64,000 nt of DNA from Callorhinus ursinus (GCF_003265705.1 NW_020312859.1:6082587-6146586); one strand, 5' to 3'; counted from the first letter of the stretch, positions 23,740 through 34,740 are shown. A program made the numbers and translations. Notes: generated by a model not told the origin, from the sequence alone.

Positions 23740-24090
23740 ATCGGTTTTACAGCTCTTTTAAAGTAATATGTCAGATCATTTTCCCCATATACATAGTTAA
23801 TGAAAGTAACCCTACAAATTCATTTTAAATAGATGGAAGTTGTTATAACCCTGATCCAGAATTTATTACGTTCATTACAATCTTGCTGAAGTAGGTAATG
23901 TAATGGACTATTACTTTTATTATCTTTTTAATCCCTCAAAATTATTAGGAACTGACTAATATTTGGCATCACCCTGTTAATGTTTAAACAGAAATTGATA
24001 CTTTAATTCGTCTAATAAATGATGGGGCACTCTGGGTGGAAACAGAAGCCTGATTGAGTTTATCTCGATCAGTCCTAAAGAATTTTAAGT
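23740..24090. promoter_or_regulatory. Candidate conserved noncoding element with HNF1-like sites
   Basis: An AT-rich, repeat-free block. GTTAATGTTTAAA at 23976-23988 matches the HNF1 palindrome consensus GTTAATNATTAAC at all but two positions, and another GTTAAT half-site is at 23796-23801. MAFB is known to be a target of HNF1B in the hindbrain, which makes this motif relevant; that this block is such an enhancer is inference. Confidence 0.4.
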
Positions 24091-24761
24091 GGGACTCAGG
24101 GGTCTGAATGCAATTATTTCCAGGCAGGGTATCTTCGGCAAGTACTCAGGAAGGACAGAAGAGAAGAGATGGACATAGTGACACAGAGACCCAGCCGGTG
24201 ACCAAAAAAAAGGGGCAGAAAAGCGAGAGGGTAGGAATTTTCACTCATACATCCAAATTGTAATTCTGATTCACAGAAAGCTCCACTTGGGGCTGCAACT
24301 ACACTAGAGGGTTCTATGTCTTTTCCGTCTTGCCTTCGTCCTCCAGTCCCTCCCAGATTAAAAGGAATCCCGCCCCCCCAGCCATTCCTGTGTTAGCCAT
24401 CAGCTTTATGGCTAAGAATTCTCAAGCGCTCTAGAATCCGCGGCGCATTGCTCTGACAAATGATTGGGTCACATGCTCCTAGCGAGGAGCGGAGACCCTG
24501 CTTGCTCCTCGGAAAATAATGTTGGCTGCTCAATTTGCAAATTACCAGATCTCACCGTGAAACGGGAGTGGGGTGGGAGGGGCACACTGTGGTGTCTCTT
24601 CCAGAAACTCCAGGGCTGGCGCTAGTTTACCCTCCAGAGCTCCCTGCCTGGTTCCTGCCCGGTTCCTGCCAGGAAGGTGGCAGGTGGGATTTAGGAGAAA
24701 TTGAGCTCTTGCACTTTCTAGTTTTTACCAGGCAAAATGCAATGCTAGCCGCTTAAATTAG

Positions 24762-24785
24762 AACAACAACAACAACAACAACAAA
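24762..24785. repeat. (AAC)n microsatellite
   Basis: About eight AAC units. Confidence 0.95.
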
Positions 24786-24899
24786 GCCTAAGAATTCTAA
24801 CAGGGTGAGAGGAACCAAGTGCTTCCCTCTCTGGCTTGATAAAAGCCGAAGGGAGGTACATTTGGGAGTAGAAACGCGGGCATTTTGTGTCACACCAAG

Positions 24900-25110
24900 G
24901 CAAGGGTGTGTTTTCTAACAAAGAAAGCTTCCAGTTAGCAAAGTCACTAATTAGCACAGAGAAGCTCATTAGACTTTAAAGCCGCTTTACTGTATCATGG
25001 CTTTGCTCTCTCTAAATGCCCCGAGTTTCCAAAGCAAGAAGTGTATTGATTAAATTGACTCAGCATGAAATGGATCTCATTCGTGCTGACCCATAAAGAG
25101 GTGGCTTCCC
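24900..25110. promoter_or_regulatory. Candidate conserved noncoding element with a MARE/NF-E2-type site
   Basis: A repeat-free block with TGACTCAGCA at 25056-25065, which is a MARE of the asymmetric NF-E2 type (on the other strand TGCTGAGTCA). CTAATTAG-type homeodomain cores lie nearby at about 24945-24975. It may be a Maf-responsive element acting on MAFB; this is inference. Confidence 0.4.
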
Positions 25111-25511
25111 GGCTTTCCTGGCACATGAGCTGGCCAGGAGTCGCGTGAGCTGGGCCCGGGGCTGGTGGGCTGGGGACAGCATCCTGCCTGTCTAGTGGCC
25201 ATAGTTGCGTGAAGGACCCGTTGCCCATCGTTCGGCGAAAACCCATTTTGATCAATGGAGGGGAAACCTGCCCTTAACTAAGTTTGTTCCTGATGTCTTA
25301 TAAATCGTGCTGGTTGCTTTCGTCAACACCGAGTTGACAAGGGCCCCACGTCGTTTGGGGCTTGATAAAGAGACTAAAAGGCAGCTTCTCAGCATGTTTA
25401 TTTTTAATAGACATAAAAAATGAAAAAAAGGGGCTTTCTCACTCCTCCAAACCCTCGTTGACAGAAAAGTACTGAGTGCACGGAAGTGGAGATGTACAGT
25501 GGAGATCCTGG

Positions 25512-25514
<3 letters not shown>

Positions 25515-25554
<40 letters not shown>

Positions 25555-25557
25555 GTT
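25515..25557. repeat. (GT)n microsatellite
   Basis: About 20 GT units with one GC interruption near the 3' end. Long Cys-Val frames over it are artefacts of the repeat. Confidence 0.97.
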
Positions 25558-25969
25558 TGCCAAAATATCCTTGTAAACACAAGGACAGCTTCAGGACTGA
25601 GAATGGGAAGGACTGGGCTCCAGAAAGCTCCATCGTTTCCTTCCCCGGCACGAAGTGCCAGGTGCAGTGTTCAGGCAGGCATCAACATGTCGGGAGCTGT
25701 GACAGTCCGTCTCAGGGCTCAGGCTGCCTTTGTGGGTGCGATAAACAACGATAAACCCCATCAATTCCTTCGGAGTCTGTTACACGTGCAGCATTGTGGA
25801 CCGAAGTCATGACTTCTGAGATACATCATTGGAAATCAACCCTCCTTCCTTTCTATAAAACTTTTCTTAATAGAAATAACTCCTAGATGTTCATGCAGCT
25901 TCACTAGATAGGTATGGCACTGAAATAATTTGATGGAGACCATCAAAGCAGGAGGAATATACCTTTAAA

Positions 25970-26105
25970 AGCCAGTTCAAAAATATTCACCACAAATGTG
26001 ACAAAGGGCTGATGTCCTTCATATAAAAAGAGCTCTTTCAAATTGATAAGAAAGAGATCAAGAGTCCGGGAGAGAGAGGAGAAAAGTGTGTGAAAAGGAA
26101 TTTAC
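25970..26105 (+). mobile_element. Old LINE-1 fragment
   Basis: 'acaaagggctgatgtccttc' and 'tataaaaagagctctttcaa' match the region of L1 ORF2 just before its C-terminus. Confidence 0.6.
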
Positions 26106-26109
26106 CAAA

Positions 26110-26345
26110 GAAGCAGTTCACGTAGCTAATATTTATTGAACACTTAATACTTACCGGGTATAATTTACATGGGATCTCTCACTTATTCTTTACAAAGACC
26201 CGATGAAGTATGTGTTATTATTCTCATCCCTGTAGAAAGATGAAAAAAAATAAAGCTTCGAAAAGTTAAATCGTCAGCCCCAAATCATACAGATTGTAAG
26301 CAAGGAGCTAGGATTCAAGAGTAGGCAGCTTGATCTAGCAGGTAC
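26110..26345 (-). mobile_element. MIR SINE relic
   Basis: Reverse MIR order: 'aatatttattgaacacttaa', 'tctcacttattctttacaaa', 'agctaggattcaagagtagg'. It sits between two old L1 pieces. Confidence 0.75.
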
Positions 26346-26439
26346 ATTTAACTGCTCTGCTGTAATCCTACAAATTCACAGATACGATCATGTGCTGAAG
26401 TTGAAAAATAAGCTCATGTTTACTAGTGAACACGAATAC

Positions 26440-26995
26440 GTTAACTTAAAACAGAAAAATGTCATGTATCAAATTAACAGAGAATTTTAAAAATGTTAAT
26501 ATTCAGTGCTGGCGAGGTTGGATTGTAACAGACATTCTTAAAAAGGAATTGCAATTGGACAATCTCTATCAAGAGTCTTAAAAAGGTACAAGTTGCTTGT
26601 ACCTGTGACAAATAATTTATCCCAAGGAAATAAAAATATAAACGAACCTTTAGGTACACATCTGCCCCAAAGCACAGGAAAACAGGTTAAATGCTCTTCA
26701 TTAGGGGAGTGGTTAAGTGGGTTACGGTTGGTTCATTCCAGGAAAGAGTAAAACACAATTAAAATGATGTTGTCAAAGGGTTTGTGATACCATGGAGAAA
26801 TACCTATCCTGGGGGTGGGGGATGGAGATAAAGCAGGGTTATAAAATTACATGAATAATGTTGATTGTGTAAAATATGGAGAAGAATCAGAACAGAGGGA
26901 AATGTAAAATGAGAACAGGGAGTGCTCTCTGTGTAACGGGATTCTGTGTGATCATAGCTTTTTTGTTATAAAGTATTTTTGACATTTTCTACAGT
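26440..26995 (+). mobile_element. Old LINE-1 (L1M-type) 3' region
   Basis: 'cagtgctggcgaggttggat', 'tttatcccaaggaaataaaa' and 'ggggagtggttaagtgggtt' follow the old L1 ORF2 C-terminal and 3' UTR order. No frame is open. Confidence 0.65.
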
Positions 26996-27043
26996 AAACG
27001 TGTTCGGCTTCTAATGGGGGGGGAGGCATCCTTGATGACTTTT

Positions 27044-27262
27044 AAAAGTCAACTTCAGGGCGCCTGGGTGGCTCAGTCGTTAAGCGTCTGCCTTCGGCTC
27101 AGGTCATGATCCCAGGGTCCTGGGATCGAGTCCCACATCGGGCTCCCTGCTCGGCGGGAGACCTGCTTCTCCCTCTCCCACTCCCCCTGCTTGTGTTCCT
27201 GCTCTCGCTGTCTCTCTCTGTCAAATAAATAAATAAAATCTTAAAAAAAAAAGTCAACTTCA
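27044..27262 (+). mobile_element. CAN SINE with 14-bp target-site duplications
   Basis: The body is 27058-27250 in plus orientation: a head beginning GGGCGCCTGGGTGGCTCAG (tRNA A box), the B-box-like GATCGAGTCCC, a CT-rich tract, TAAATAAATAAAATCTT and an A tail. Perfect duplications AAAAGTCAACTTCA lie at 27044-27057 and 27249-27262, sharing bases with the tail. Confidence 0.97.
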
Positions 27263-27384
27263 TAACTTAAATTTCCCACCTAATGGGGATGAATCCCTGG
27301 TCCCCAGAGACCGCATTAGCCCGAGACACTGGGTTTATTGCTCCCTGCCCAGGCCCAGGACACCTAAAAGCAACCCGTGGGTTC

Positions 27385-27510
27385 TTCAGCTCTCTGAGCC
27401 TCCTCATCATCTGTAACATACCTGCTCCCAGGGTTATTGGGAGCACAAAATATGTGCAAAGGCCCTCAAACAGTGCCTGCACGGAATGGACACTCAATAC
27501 GCATGAATAG
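27385..27510 (+). mobile_element. MIR SINE relic
   Basis: 'ctctctgagcctcctcatca', 'cagggttattgggagcacaa' and 'cggaatggacactcaatacg' match forward MIR. Confidence 0.7.
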
Positions 27511-27754
27511 AAGTAATAATAGTAGTGCAGTCATGATGTGGCCATTGTTTTTGTTAGTAGGAAGGAAGAGCCGGGTATCCAGTAGGCACTGAGAAGTGAG
27601 CCTAGACTGGCTTGTCCTGAGATGGGGCCTAAAGCAATAAGCGCCAACAGTTCCCCGTGCTAGACCCGGGCTCCTGATGCTGTCCAGGTCTCTAGGCAGC
27701 TACTGCAGAGGCAAAGGGGATGCTCTTCAAGTGCACCCTGGACCTCTATGCAGA

Positions 27755-27965
27755 TGCTCACTTAACCCCCACAACCTGGGCATCTCCTTAGGGCCAGGCA
27801 CAGTGCTGCCCCTTTTCCCACAAGGATTTTCTCCCCTGCAACTTTGAGAAGTAGGTTTCATTGGCATCTCCGCTTAGGGCTCAGAGACTGGAAGTCACTC
27901 TCCTGTGTCTTCTACAAAGCCAGTAGGTGGCAAAGCTGGAATTTGAATCTATGTTGATTTGGTTC
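27755..27965 (-). mobile_element. MIR SINE relic
   Basis: Reverse MIR order with 'tgagaagtaggtttcattgg', 'cagagactggaagtcactct' and 'aaagctggaatttgaatcta'. Confidence 0.65.
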
Positions 27966-27989
27966 CAGGGATATTGGAGAAGACCAGCA

Positions 27990-28130
27990 ATAAAAGCTGA
28001 GAACATGGCTCTGGAATCAGAAAGACCTGGGGTTTGACTCTCTGTGTGGCTTCAAGCAAGTAACAAAGATGCCCAAACCTTAGTTTGCTCATCTGTAAGA
28101 TGGGACAGTACTATTACTATATCCCTCTTA
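27990..28130 (+). mobile_element. MIR SINE relic
   Basis: 'ggctctggaatcagaaagac', 'ctgtgtggcttcaagcaagt' and 'gctcatctgtaagatgggac', clear forward MIR. Confidence 0.8.
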
Positions 28131-28134
28131 GTCC

Positions 28135-28400
28135 AAGAAGCCAATGATTGTATGCTGCACCATTGTTTTATGTCACACTAAGAAAAACAGAATCATCGCG
28201 CCAATTAAACCATGATATAATACTTTCTTACCCCTCAGAATTTTAATTTCGTACTTACAGAGAGTACCTTATTTAGACATAGATTTTTATCATAAGGCCT
28301 TTGTACATACATAAGAAGGAAAATACAAGTGAAATAATTTGTTTAAGGTATTCCTGAGACCTCTTCATGCTCAGAAATGGGCTCAGAATTGGCGAGGTCC
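28135..28400. other. AT-rich repeat-free stretch, no gene
   Basis: It holds TAAT cores and no recognisable repeat. It might be a minor conserved islet, but nothing specific supports that. Confidence 0.3.
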
Positions 28401-28639
28401 TTGTTTTTCTGCACACCTCTCTTCTGCTACTTCTCAAACATTAGAGGTGGAGTTTCTTTAAAAACCACTCCTCTGTTTTCCTGGGACCTTTGAGCCGCAG
28501 ATACCCATTCTGCAAATTCTGATGTGTGTTCCCAGATGTGACAAGGACATCACACTGCTCCCCGGCTGACAGCGATTGTAATAAGCATCTCCATTTCAGA
28601 GACGTTGAAGTGTTTTGGAAAAAGGAAGGGTCCACGTTA

Positions 28640-28758
28640 GAATCAATGAGATGAAGGTAGCTATCTTGCAAGGTTGTTGGGAGGATTGAATGAGGTTGTG
28701 CCTGGAAAGGACTTAGACACAACGCGGGACACGCGGTTAGTGCTCGGTATCACCACTG
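28640..28758 (+). mobile_element. MIR SINE 3' fragment
   Basis: 'gcaaggttgttgggaggatt' followed by 'gaatgaggttgtgcctggaa' is the 3' part of MIR. Confidence 0.7.
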
Positions 28759-28759
28759 C

Positions 28760-29330
28760 GATAATTGTCATTGAGATCCCCTGACGTGCGTGGAGGATAT
28801 ATGTGGCTCCGGACTGACCACTGACTGTGGTCCTGATGAACTTCCCTGTGCTGGGGGCAAGCCTGCTCCATTTCCCTTCCTGTCTCTCTCTCCCTCCCTG
28901 CTCCCAGCCTTCTCTCCCTGCTGCCCCATCCTCTCTCTACTTTTTCTCCTCTTCTTACTTCTTTCTGTCCCTCCTTTCCACCCCCTCCCCAGCTGTTCTG
29001 CAAATAAATGGCCCTGTCACTCTAGCTCTCTTGTAGGTTTAGAGTGAATGGAAGGGTCTTTTTGAAAAGCTTGTTCTGTCTGACATTCCTGACCAGCTCA
29101 GGAGCGGGAGTCTTTTGCACTCCCCTCTCTTATGCTCAAAGATTTGCTCCCTTGGTTAAAGATTTACGGGGCTGCCTCTGGGCCTGGAGTGCTCCACCCC
29201 ATAGCAGACGCAGCTGGGCTGTGCCCTCTGGAGGAGACCGATGGCAGTCTTGGAGGGGTGTGTCTGTCCTGCCTTTGGTGGCTGTCGGCAGACCAGCTTC
29301 GGGCCTGCCTAAAAAGAAACCATCTATTCT
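28760..29330. other. Intergenic, pyrimidine-rich in part
   Basis: The part at 28865-28995 is CT-rich on the plus strand. No supported gene; overlapping ORFs are composition artefacts. Confidence 0.4.
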
Positions 29331-29480
29331 CATTTACGATTCTTTAAAAAAGAAGTTCACAGCTTTTATGATGAGCCTTATACATGCATTTAATGACATC
29401 AAAGTATTTGATTATTGCATTAAGAAGAGGTCTGAGAACTCTCTGGTGTCCTTAGCTTTAAGTGTATTTTAACTGCCGAC
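29330..29480. promoter_or_regulatory. Candidate conserved islet with a TCF/LEF-like site
   Basis: A short AT-rich, repeat-free segment containing ATCAAAG (29398-29404), which fits the TCF/LEF core WWCAAAG, beside ATGCATTTAAT. Function is inference. Confidence 0.3.
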
Positions 29481-29669
29481 AATGAAAGGGACAAGACCAA
29501 AAACGAGCTGTGGCAGCATCTTCATAAATTCTGAGCTGTAATTGACACACCTTTGCTGGCACCAGGAATGGTCCAGGCAGGTGGACACAGGAAGACGAAC
29601 AGCAGAGTTTCTACTTTCTCATGGGCCTGGGTACCAAAGGGAAAGCGTGCATCCAAGCCAGGAATGAGC

Positions 29670-29860
29670 ATGGGATTCAGATCTGTGGGGGGTCTACCTC
29701 GTACCCAGCGCTGTGCTCGGCTCTTGACACATATCACTGTGTTCAGCAGGTCTTGGTTATTGGCCCCATTTTCCAGATGAGGAAACTGAACCTCAGCAAA
29801 GTAAGGCCACGTGTTCCAAGCCTGCAAGCGTCAGAGCCATGATCTGAAAACAAATCTTTC
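29670..29860 (-). mobile_element. MIR SINE relic
   Basis: Reverse MIR: 'acccagcgctgtgctcggct', 'ccattttccagatgaggaaa', 'ctgaacctcagcaaagtaag'. Confidence 0.8.
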
Positions 29861-30039
29861 TGACGCGAAGTCTCCGCATGGCTGCTGGCTCCAGCGCTCA
29901 GATGGCTCCCGTCTGGGAAATGGTTAATGGAGAAGGAGGAGGTACTCGGAGCTGAGGCCAGGGAAGCACAGGCCTCCAGAGACAAGCTCCTTCCTCCCGC
30001 CCTCAGGGCCCCTAGCCCCTTGGATTGCGGCTGGAAACG

Positions 30040-30640
30040 GTATCAGGACAGAAAAAGCCACTTGAAATGAACTGCGCCCAGACAGGCCGCCATGGTGGCG
30101 TGATTGATACTGGAGCATGTAGGTGTAATGAAACTGATGCCAGCTCCTTTGCACCTGTGATTTATTGAGGACAAATTTAAGATGAGAAAGGGCCCCATAC
30201 CAGGAGCTGCATCTTCCCCTCCAAGGGAGGGTGGTCATCCATCACCAGCCATTGCAAGGGCCCATTGCGAGCGGCTCATCAGATGAGCCAATAGTCTCTT
30301 TGTTGGGGTTCCTAACAAGTGTTGGATCAGCAAAAGTCTATTTATGCTGGTGGACCTTTCAGGACCAATTTGTAGTGGGTCACTGATTCTGCTGGGGTAT
30401 TATCTTCTTTACTACTCGGGCCAGTTGGGGAACGCGGCAAAGATTAATGGTTTTGGTTGCTGACTTGCCGCCGCAATCTACTGGCTTCTGGACCAAAGAT
30501 TAAGTTTTTTTGTGTTTTACCAGAAAGGGCCCACCTTGCGTACGAGATGTGCTTTGATTTACAGACTTGTTTATGGGGCAAGGAGTTGTGCAAATGTACT
30601 TGGTTGTGGCGAGGACTTGGCAGATGGCTGTTAGGCCTGG
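30040..30640. promoter_or_regulatory. Candidate conserved noncoding element, about 17 kb upstream of MAFB
   Basis: A long repeat-free block with features typical of developmental noncoding elements: 'gtgattgatactggagcatg', a CCAAT-type 'gatgagccaatagtc', 'aaagattaatggttttgg', and a Maf half-site TGCTGAC at 30458-30464 preceded by T-rich sequence. Overlapping short ORFs are not protein-like. Enhancer status is inference. Confidence 0.4.
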
Positions 30641-30880
30641 CATCCCCACTCTCTGCTGCCCTGAGGCCCTGGACAGGGGAGAGGGAGCTGCTGGTGCCAG
30701 GCATGGTGTGGCTCCTGCAGGCCCTGGGCAGCTCTCTTCCAGCTCACGTGACATCGAAGCCTTGCCGGGCTCCCAGGCGCTGGCTCTGGGTTCTGAGAGG
30801 CAGACGGTGCCCTTAACTTTATTATTTAAAACTACGTTACGAAAAAAAAATTAGTTATGGCCTCTCCTTTTTATGTGGAA
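30640..30880. other. GC-rich intergenic, no feature
   Basis: Nothing recognisable. Confidence 0.35.
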
Positions 30881-31195
30881 AATGGCACGTGCTCCCTTAA
30901 TACATTTTGGAAAAAAATTAGAGAAGAAAATAGAACCGTGCATAAGCCAATTGCGTGGTGCTACGACTGTTAGTATTTTGGTTCACATGTTCATCCAGGA
31001 TTCTTTTTTTCTGTGCACACATGTATGCATGCTATTTGACACAATTAAAATCAAACTGGTGTTACGCCAGCTTTTTTTGTTCTGTGGTTTTATATTCTGC
31101 TTTTTACAATGAACATTCTACCAGAAGCATTTCCCCATCTCTTCATCATTTTAATAAGCCATATTTCTTTTGCCTTTCTCAGCTGGATTTGTTGT
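30880..31195 (-). mobile_element. Possible old LINE-1 relic
   Basis: 'gttagtattttggttcacat', 'ctgctttttacaatgaacat' and 'ccccatctcttcatcatttt' resemble the antisense of an old L1 3' UTR. Weak. Confidence 0.35.
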
Positions 31196-31204
31196 AACAC
31201 CTTT

Positions 31205-31300
31205 GAGGTGTGTTCCTTTATTCAGCAAACGTTTGCCGCGTGCCTCCTCTGGGCCAGGACCTGGGCCGGGTTCACCGAGCTGAATCAGACACTGTGCTTG
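31205..31300 (-). mobile_element. L2 LINE fragment
   Basis: 'ttattcagcaaacgtttgcc' and 'gtgcctcctctgggccagga' read as reverse L2 3' tip. Confidence 0.5.
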
Positions 31301-32690
31301 CGAAGTAGAGGTGCTGGTCTCCGCTCCCAGGGATCGGCGGGTGCCCTGCACCTCTCACGATGGCCCAGACACCTGATGGCCTGTCACTCGTGAGCCCTCC
31401 AGAGTCCCGGTTGAATCATAGTTTCAAAGGAGGAAGTGAGGGCCTGCTTCCCCAGGAGAGGAGGCTGCTGATGGCTTCCGATATCCCTGCTTGGTTTTTC
31501 AGGGTGAACTGGGGGCTGGGAGCTAAGTCCTTCTGTGTGGACACCAGCAGCCCACTCTTGGAAAACTGGAGGAAAAGCCCTGCAGCCCCCTTGGGACCAG
31601 CCACCCCAGGCAGCCGCAGAAATGGCCAGGGAGGCAGTAAGATATGACAAAAAGGATGTTGGCCTGGAACTCAGGAACTCAAAGGGACCTGAGTTTGAAT
31701 CTCCTGCCCTGTGACCTTGAGCAAGTCACCTTTCCAAGTGATCTGAAAAAATGGGGCCTGTCCCCCTGAGCTCCGAGGTTTCTGTGCCCGGGGACCACAT
31801 GGAAAGTCCCATGTGAGCACTGGTGTTTGGCCTGGGCCAGCCCTGCCCCCGGCCCATGTTCCGGATATCGCGCTGACGCAAACAGATGGATGGGCTCCAA
31901 TTGTTCCAACAACATGTGTGTGCTTCACAGGGTCTTTCCTGGGAGGCTTTGTCTAGGGGCCATAAATCACTGGACAACTGTCCCCACGGTTGGCTGGGAC
32001 TTCCTTCCCCCGACTGGGTTGGCTGATGGAGGGAGGGGCTGAGCGGGGCACAGGGCTGCTTTTCACCCTTAGTTTTTAAAATCTCAAATTGGGAGTCTTC
32101 CTTACTCAGCGATTCTTGTGGTTCCCTTTGTAGTGGCCTCCTCTCTGCCCCAGGGCGGGCTCCCTCCTTTCCTCACCACCCTGCTCCCAGATTAACATTC
32201 TTTAAGTAAGTAGAGCATTTTCACTAGGCTCCTCGTACACCAGCTTTCCTGGCACTCGCCTTGATAACTTGCAGGAGAATTTGTCAGCTGGCCCAAGGCC
32301 TATGTCTCTACATAGGGTGTTCTGTTTATGGGGGAGAAGTTTCTCTTGGTTCAAGCAGAGCTGTTGATGCCCCCAGACATTCCCCAGATCAGGGGTCCTT
32401 ATCTTATACCCATCTCCTTGCTCCCTCTCTCTGCTCCTGCCAACCCTCCTGGACTTAACATTCCTGAAAACCCCTCCTGCCCCAGGACATCCTGAATGTC
32501 CCTCCCTCTTGGTCTGAATGCTCCTCCCTGGGCTCTTCATGTGGTCAGTCTCAGGTGAAATTGCTTTCCTGACCATCCCTCACCCCAGACCAAACCATGC
32601 CCCCCCATGTTAAACTCCCTGCTAGCCTGCAAAGCGCTTCATTCAGACTTCTCACAGCCTGTGAAGATGTGAGTGTGATGCCATTTTAAC
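31300..32690. other. Intergenic, with one MIR scrap at 31660-31740
   Basis: 'tgaccttgagcaagtcacct' at about 31711-31730 marks a MIR core. Otherwise no gene or named repeat. Confidence 0.45.
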
Positions 32691-32860
32691 AAGTTGACTG
32701 TTAGTGCCTCTAGGACAAAGATGATCACCTTTGTTTGGGGGTCTTTCTCGGTGTCTGGCACATTGTAGTCTCTCAACACATGGATGAATGGATGGATAGG
32801 TGGATGGATGAATTGGAGAGTAAACAAGTGAACAAATGAATGGATGACTGAACAAATGAT
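32690..32860 (+). mobile_element. L2 LINE 3' end grading into a (TGGA)n microsatellite
   Basis: 'tctttctcggtgtctggcac' and 'attgtagtctctcaacacat' are L2 3' end; the terminal tetramer has expanded to TGGATGAATGGATGGATAGG-like repeats at 32780-32812. Confidence 0.7.
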
Positions 32861-32981
32861 AGAATGATTTCTAGGGTTGTGTGCAAAGACCTATTTTTCC
32901 TTCTTTGATGGCCAAGGGGCAAGGGAGTCTCACCTGTCCTTCTCATTTCCGGGGTGGGGGTGGGGGGAACAAGCCTCACTC

Positions 32982-33649
32982 AAAACCAAAGTTTCTTTTT
33001 TTTTTTAAATTTTTAATTGTTATGTTAATCACCATATATTACATAATTTGTTTTGGTGTAGTGTTCCATGATTCATTGTTTGTGCATAACACCCAGTGCT
33101 CCACGCAGAACGTGCCCTCTTTAATACCCATCACCAGGATAACCCATCCCCCCACCCCCCTCCCCTCTAGAACCTTCAGTTTGTTTTTCAGAGTCCATCA
33201 TCTCTCCTGGTTCGTCTCCCCCTCCGACTTACTCCCCTTCATTCTTCCCCTCCTGCTATCTTCTTCTTTTTCTTTTTTCTTAAAATATGTTGCGTTATTT
33301 GTTTCAGAAGTACAGATCTGTGATTCAACAGTCTTACACAATTCACAGCGCTCACCGTAGCACATACCCTCCCCAATGTCTATCACCCAGCCACCCCATC
33401 CCTCCCACCCCCGACCACTCAGCAACCCCCAGTTTGTTCCTGAGATTAAGAATTCCTCATATCAGTGAGGTCATATGATACATGTCTTTCTCTGATTGAC
33501 TTATTTCACTCAGCATAACACCCTCCAGTTCCATCCACGTCGTTGCAAATGGCAAGATCTCATTCCTTTTGATGGCTGCATAATATTCCATTGTGTATAT
33601 ATACCACATCTTCTTTATCCATTCATCTGTCGATAAAACCAAAGTTTCT
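32982..33649 (-). mobile_element. Young 5'-truncated LINE-1 with perfect 15-bp target-site duplications
   Basis: The body is about 32997-33634. On the minus strand it carries the last ~59 ORF2 codons ([20 protein letters not shown] onward, stop at 33457-33459), a full G-rich 3' UTR and an A tail (a T run at the left). Duplications AAAACCAAAGTTTCT lie at 32982-32996 and 33635-33649. The intact duplications and open ORF2 tail point to a recent insertion. It is the same family as the L1 at 1147-2729. Confidence 0.97.
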
Positions 33650-33704
33650 GAAACCTGCACTTGTAGCTCTTCCTATATAGTGATCTGCTCCATCTTCTGC
33701 CCTT

Positions 33705-34740
33705 CTTGTCCCTTTAAACTATTTATTATGAAAATGTCCAATCATACACGAAAGTAGAGAGAATTATAATAAGCCTCATGCACTCCTTACGCTACCTCCT
33801 CTCTCACTGGAGTGTTTAAAACAAATCCCATACATCATCTCACTTTATACGTAAGTAATTTTTGGGGGGGGTATTGCTAATAAATAATGACTTAAACATT
33901 TTTTTAAACATGACCACAACACTATTTTCACATGTAAAAAATAATTTTTAAAACCCAGTCCCTTTAATGTCTGCTCTTTGGTTGATGTTCAAATATTCCC
34001 GATTATCTCAAAAATGTCTTTTTTAACATTTAGGTTATTCAAATTAAGCCATCCACATTGCATTTGGTTGAGACATCTCAAATTATTTTTATTTTATTTA
34101 TTTATTTCTTTAAAGATTTTATTTATTTTATTTGAGAGAGAGAATGAGAGAGAGAGAGCACATGAGAGGGGGGAGGGTCAGAGGGAGAAGCAGACTCCCC
34201 GCCGAGCAGGGAGCCTGATGTGGGACTTGATCCCGGGACTCCAGGATCATGACCTGAGCCGAAGGCAGTCGCTTAAGCAACTGAGCCACCCAGGCGCCCT
34301 CAAATTATTTTTAAATCCATAACAGTCCCCCCACTTCTCCCCATGTTTGAACGGTCTCTTTTTCTTTCTTTTTTAAAATACCATTTGTTTGTTGATGTTT
34401 CTGGGCCATTCATCCTGTAGAGTATCCCCTGTTCCGGCTGAGGGCCTCCTTATGGTATCATTGACCATGCTCCTCTGTCCCCTGTGTTTCCTGGAAGCTG
34501 GCAGTCACATTTAATTTTGGCTAGAATCCGTGGGGGGGGTGGCGCTCTGCACTCCCGTTGCCTTGAGTCCCAACGATATGTTCTTTAAAGATGTTAGGAT
34601 TGATCGGCGGCTCCCCCTGCCTTCCTGATGAACTGCTCCCGTCTCTGTTTACGCTGCTGTATGAGCTTGTTTGGCAGGACATGTCAGTTGAGAACACTGA
34701 TGATATCGAGCAGATGTGGGAGCGTCAAGATCTGGTGGCA
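33705..34740 (-). mobile_element. Old LINE-1-like repeat, interrupted by a SINE
   Basis: Two blocks (about 33705-34077 and 34314-34640) follow one old repeat consensus: 'cgaaagtagagagaattata', 'gttcaaatattcccgattat', 'cattgcatttggttgagaca', then after the SINE 'attcatcctgtagagtatcc' and 'gctcctctgtcccctgtgtt'. I recall this as an L1M-class sequence in antisense, but the family is not certain. Confidence 0.45.
34078..34313 (-). mobile_element. CAN SINE with perfect 14-bp target-site duplications
   Basis: The body is 34092-34299 in minus orientation, GACTGCC-type subfamily. Duplications TCAAATTATTTTTA lie at 34078-34091 and 34300-34313. It interrupts an older repeat. Confidence 0.97.

Noticed and set aside
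27058..27140. A functional tRNA gene in the SINE head
   Set aside because: The tRNA-like A and B boxes belong to a CAN SINE; the sequence is diverged from tRNA, does not fold as one by eye, and is followed by SINE body and tail.
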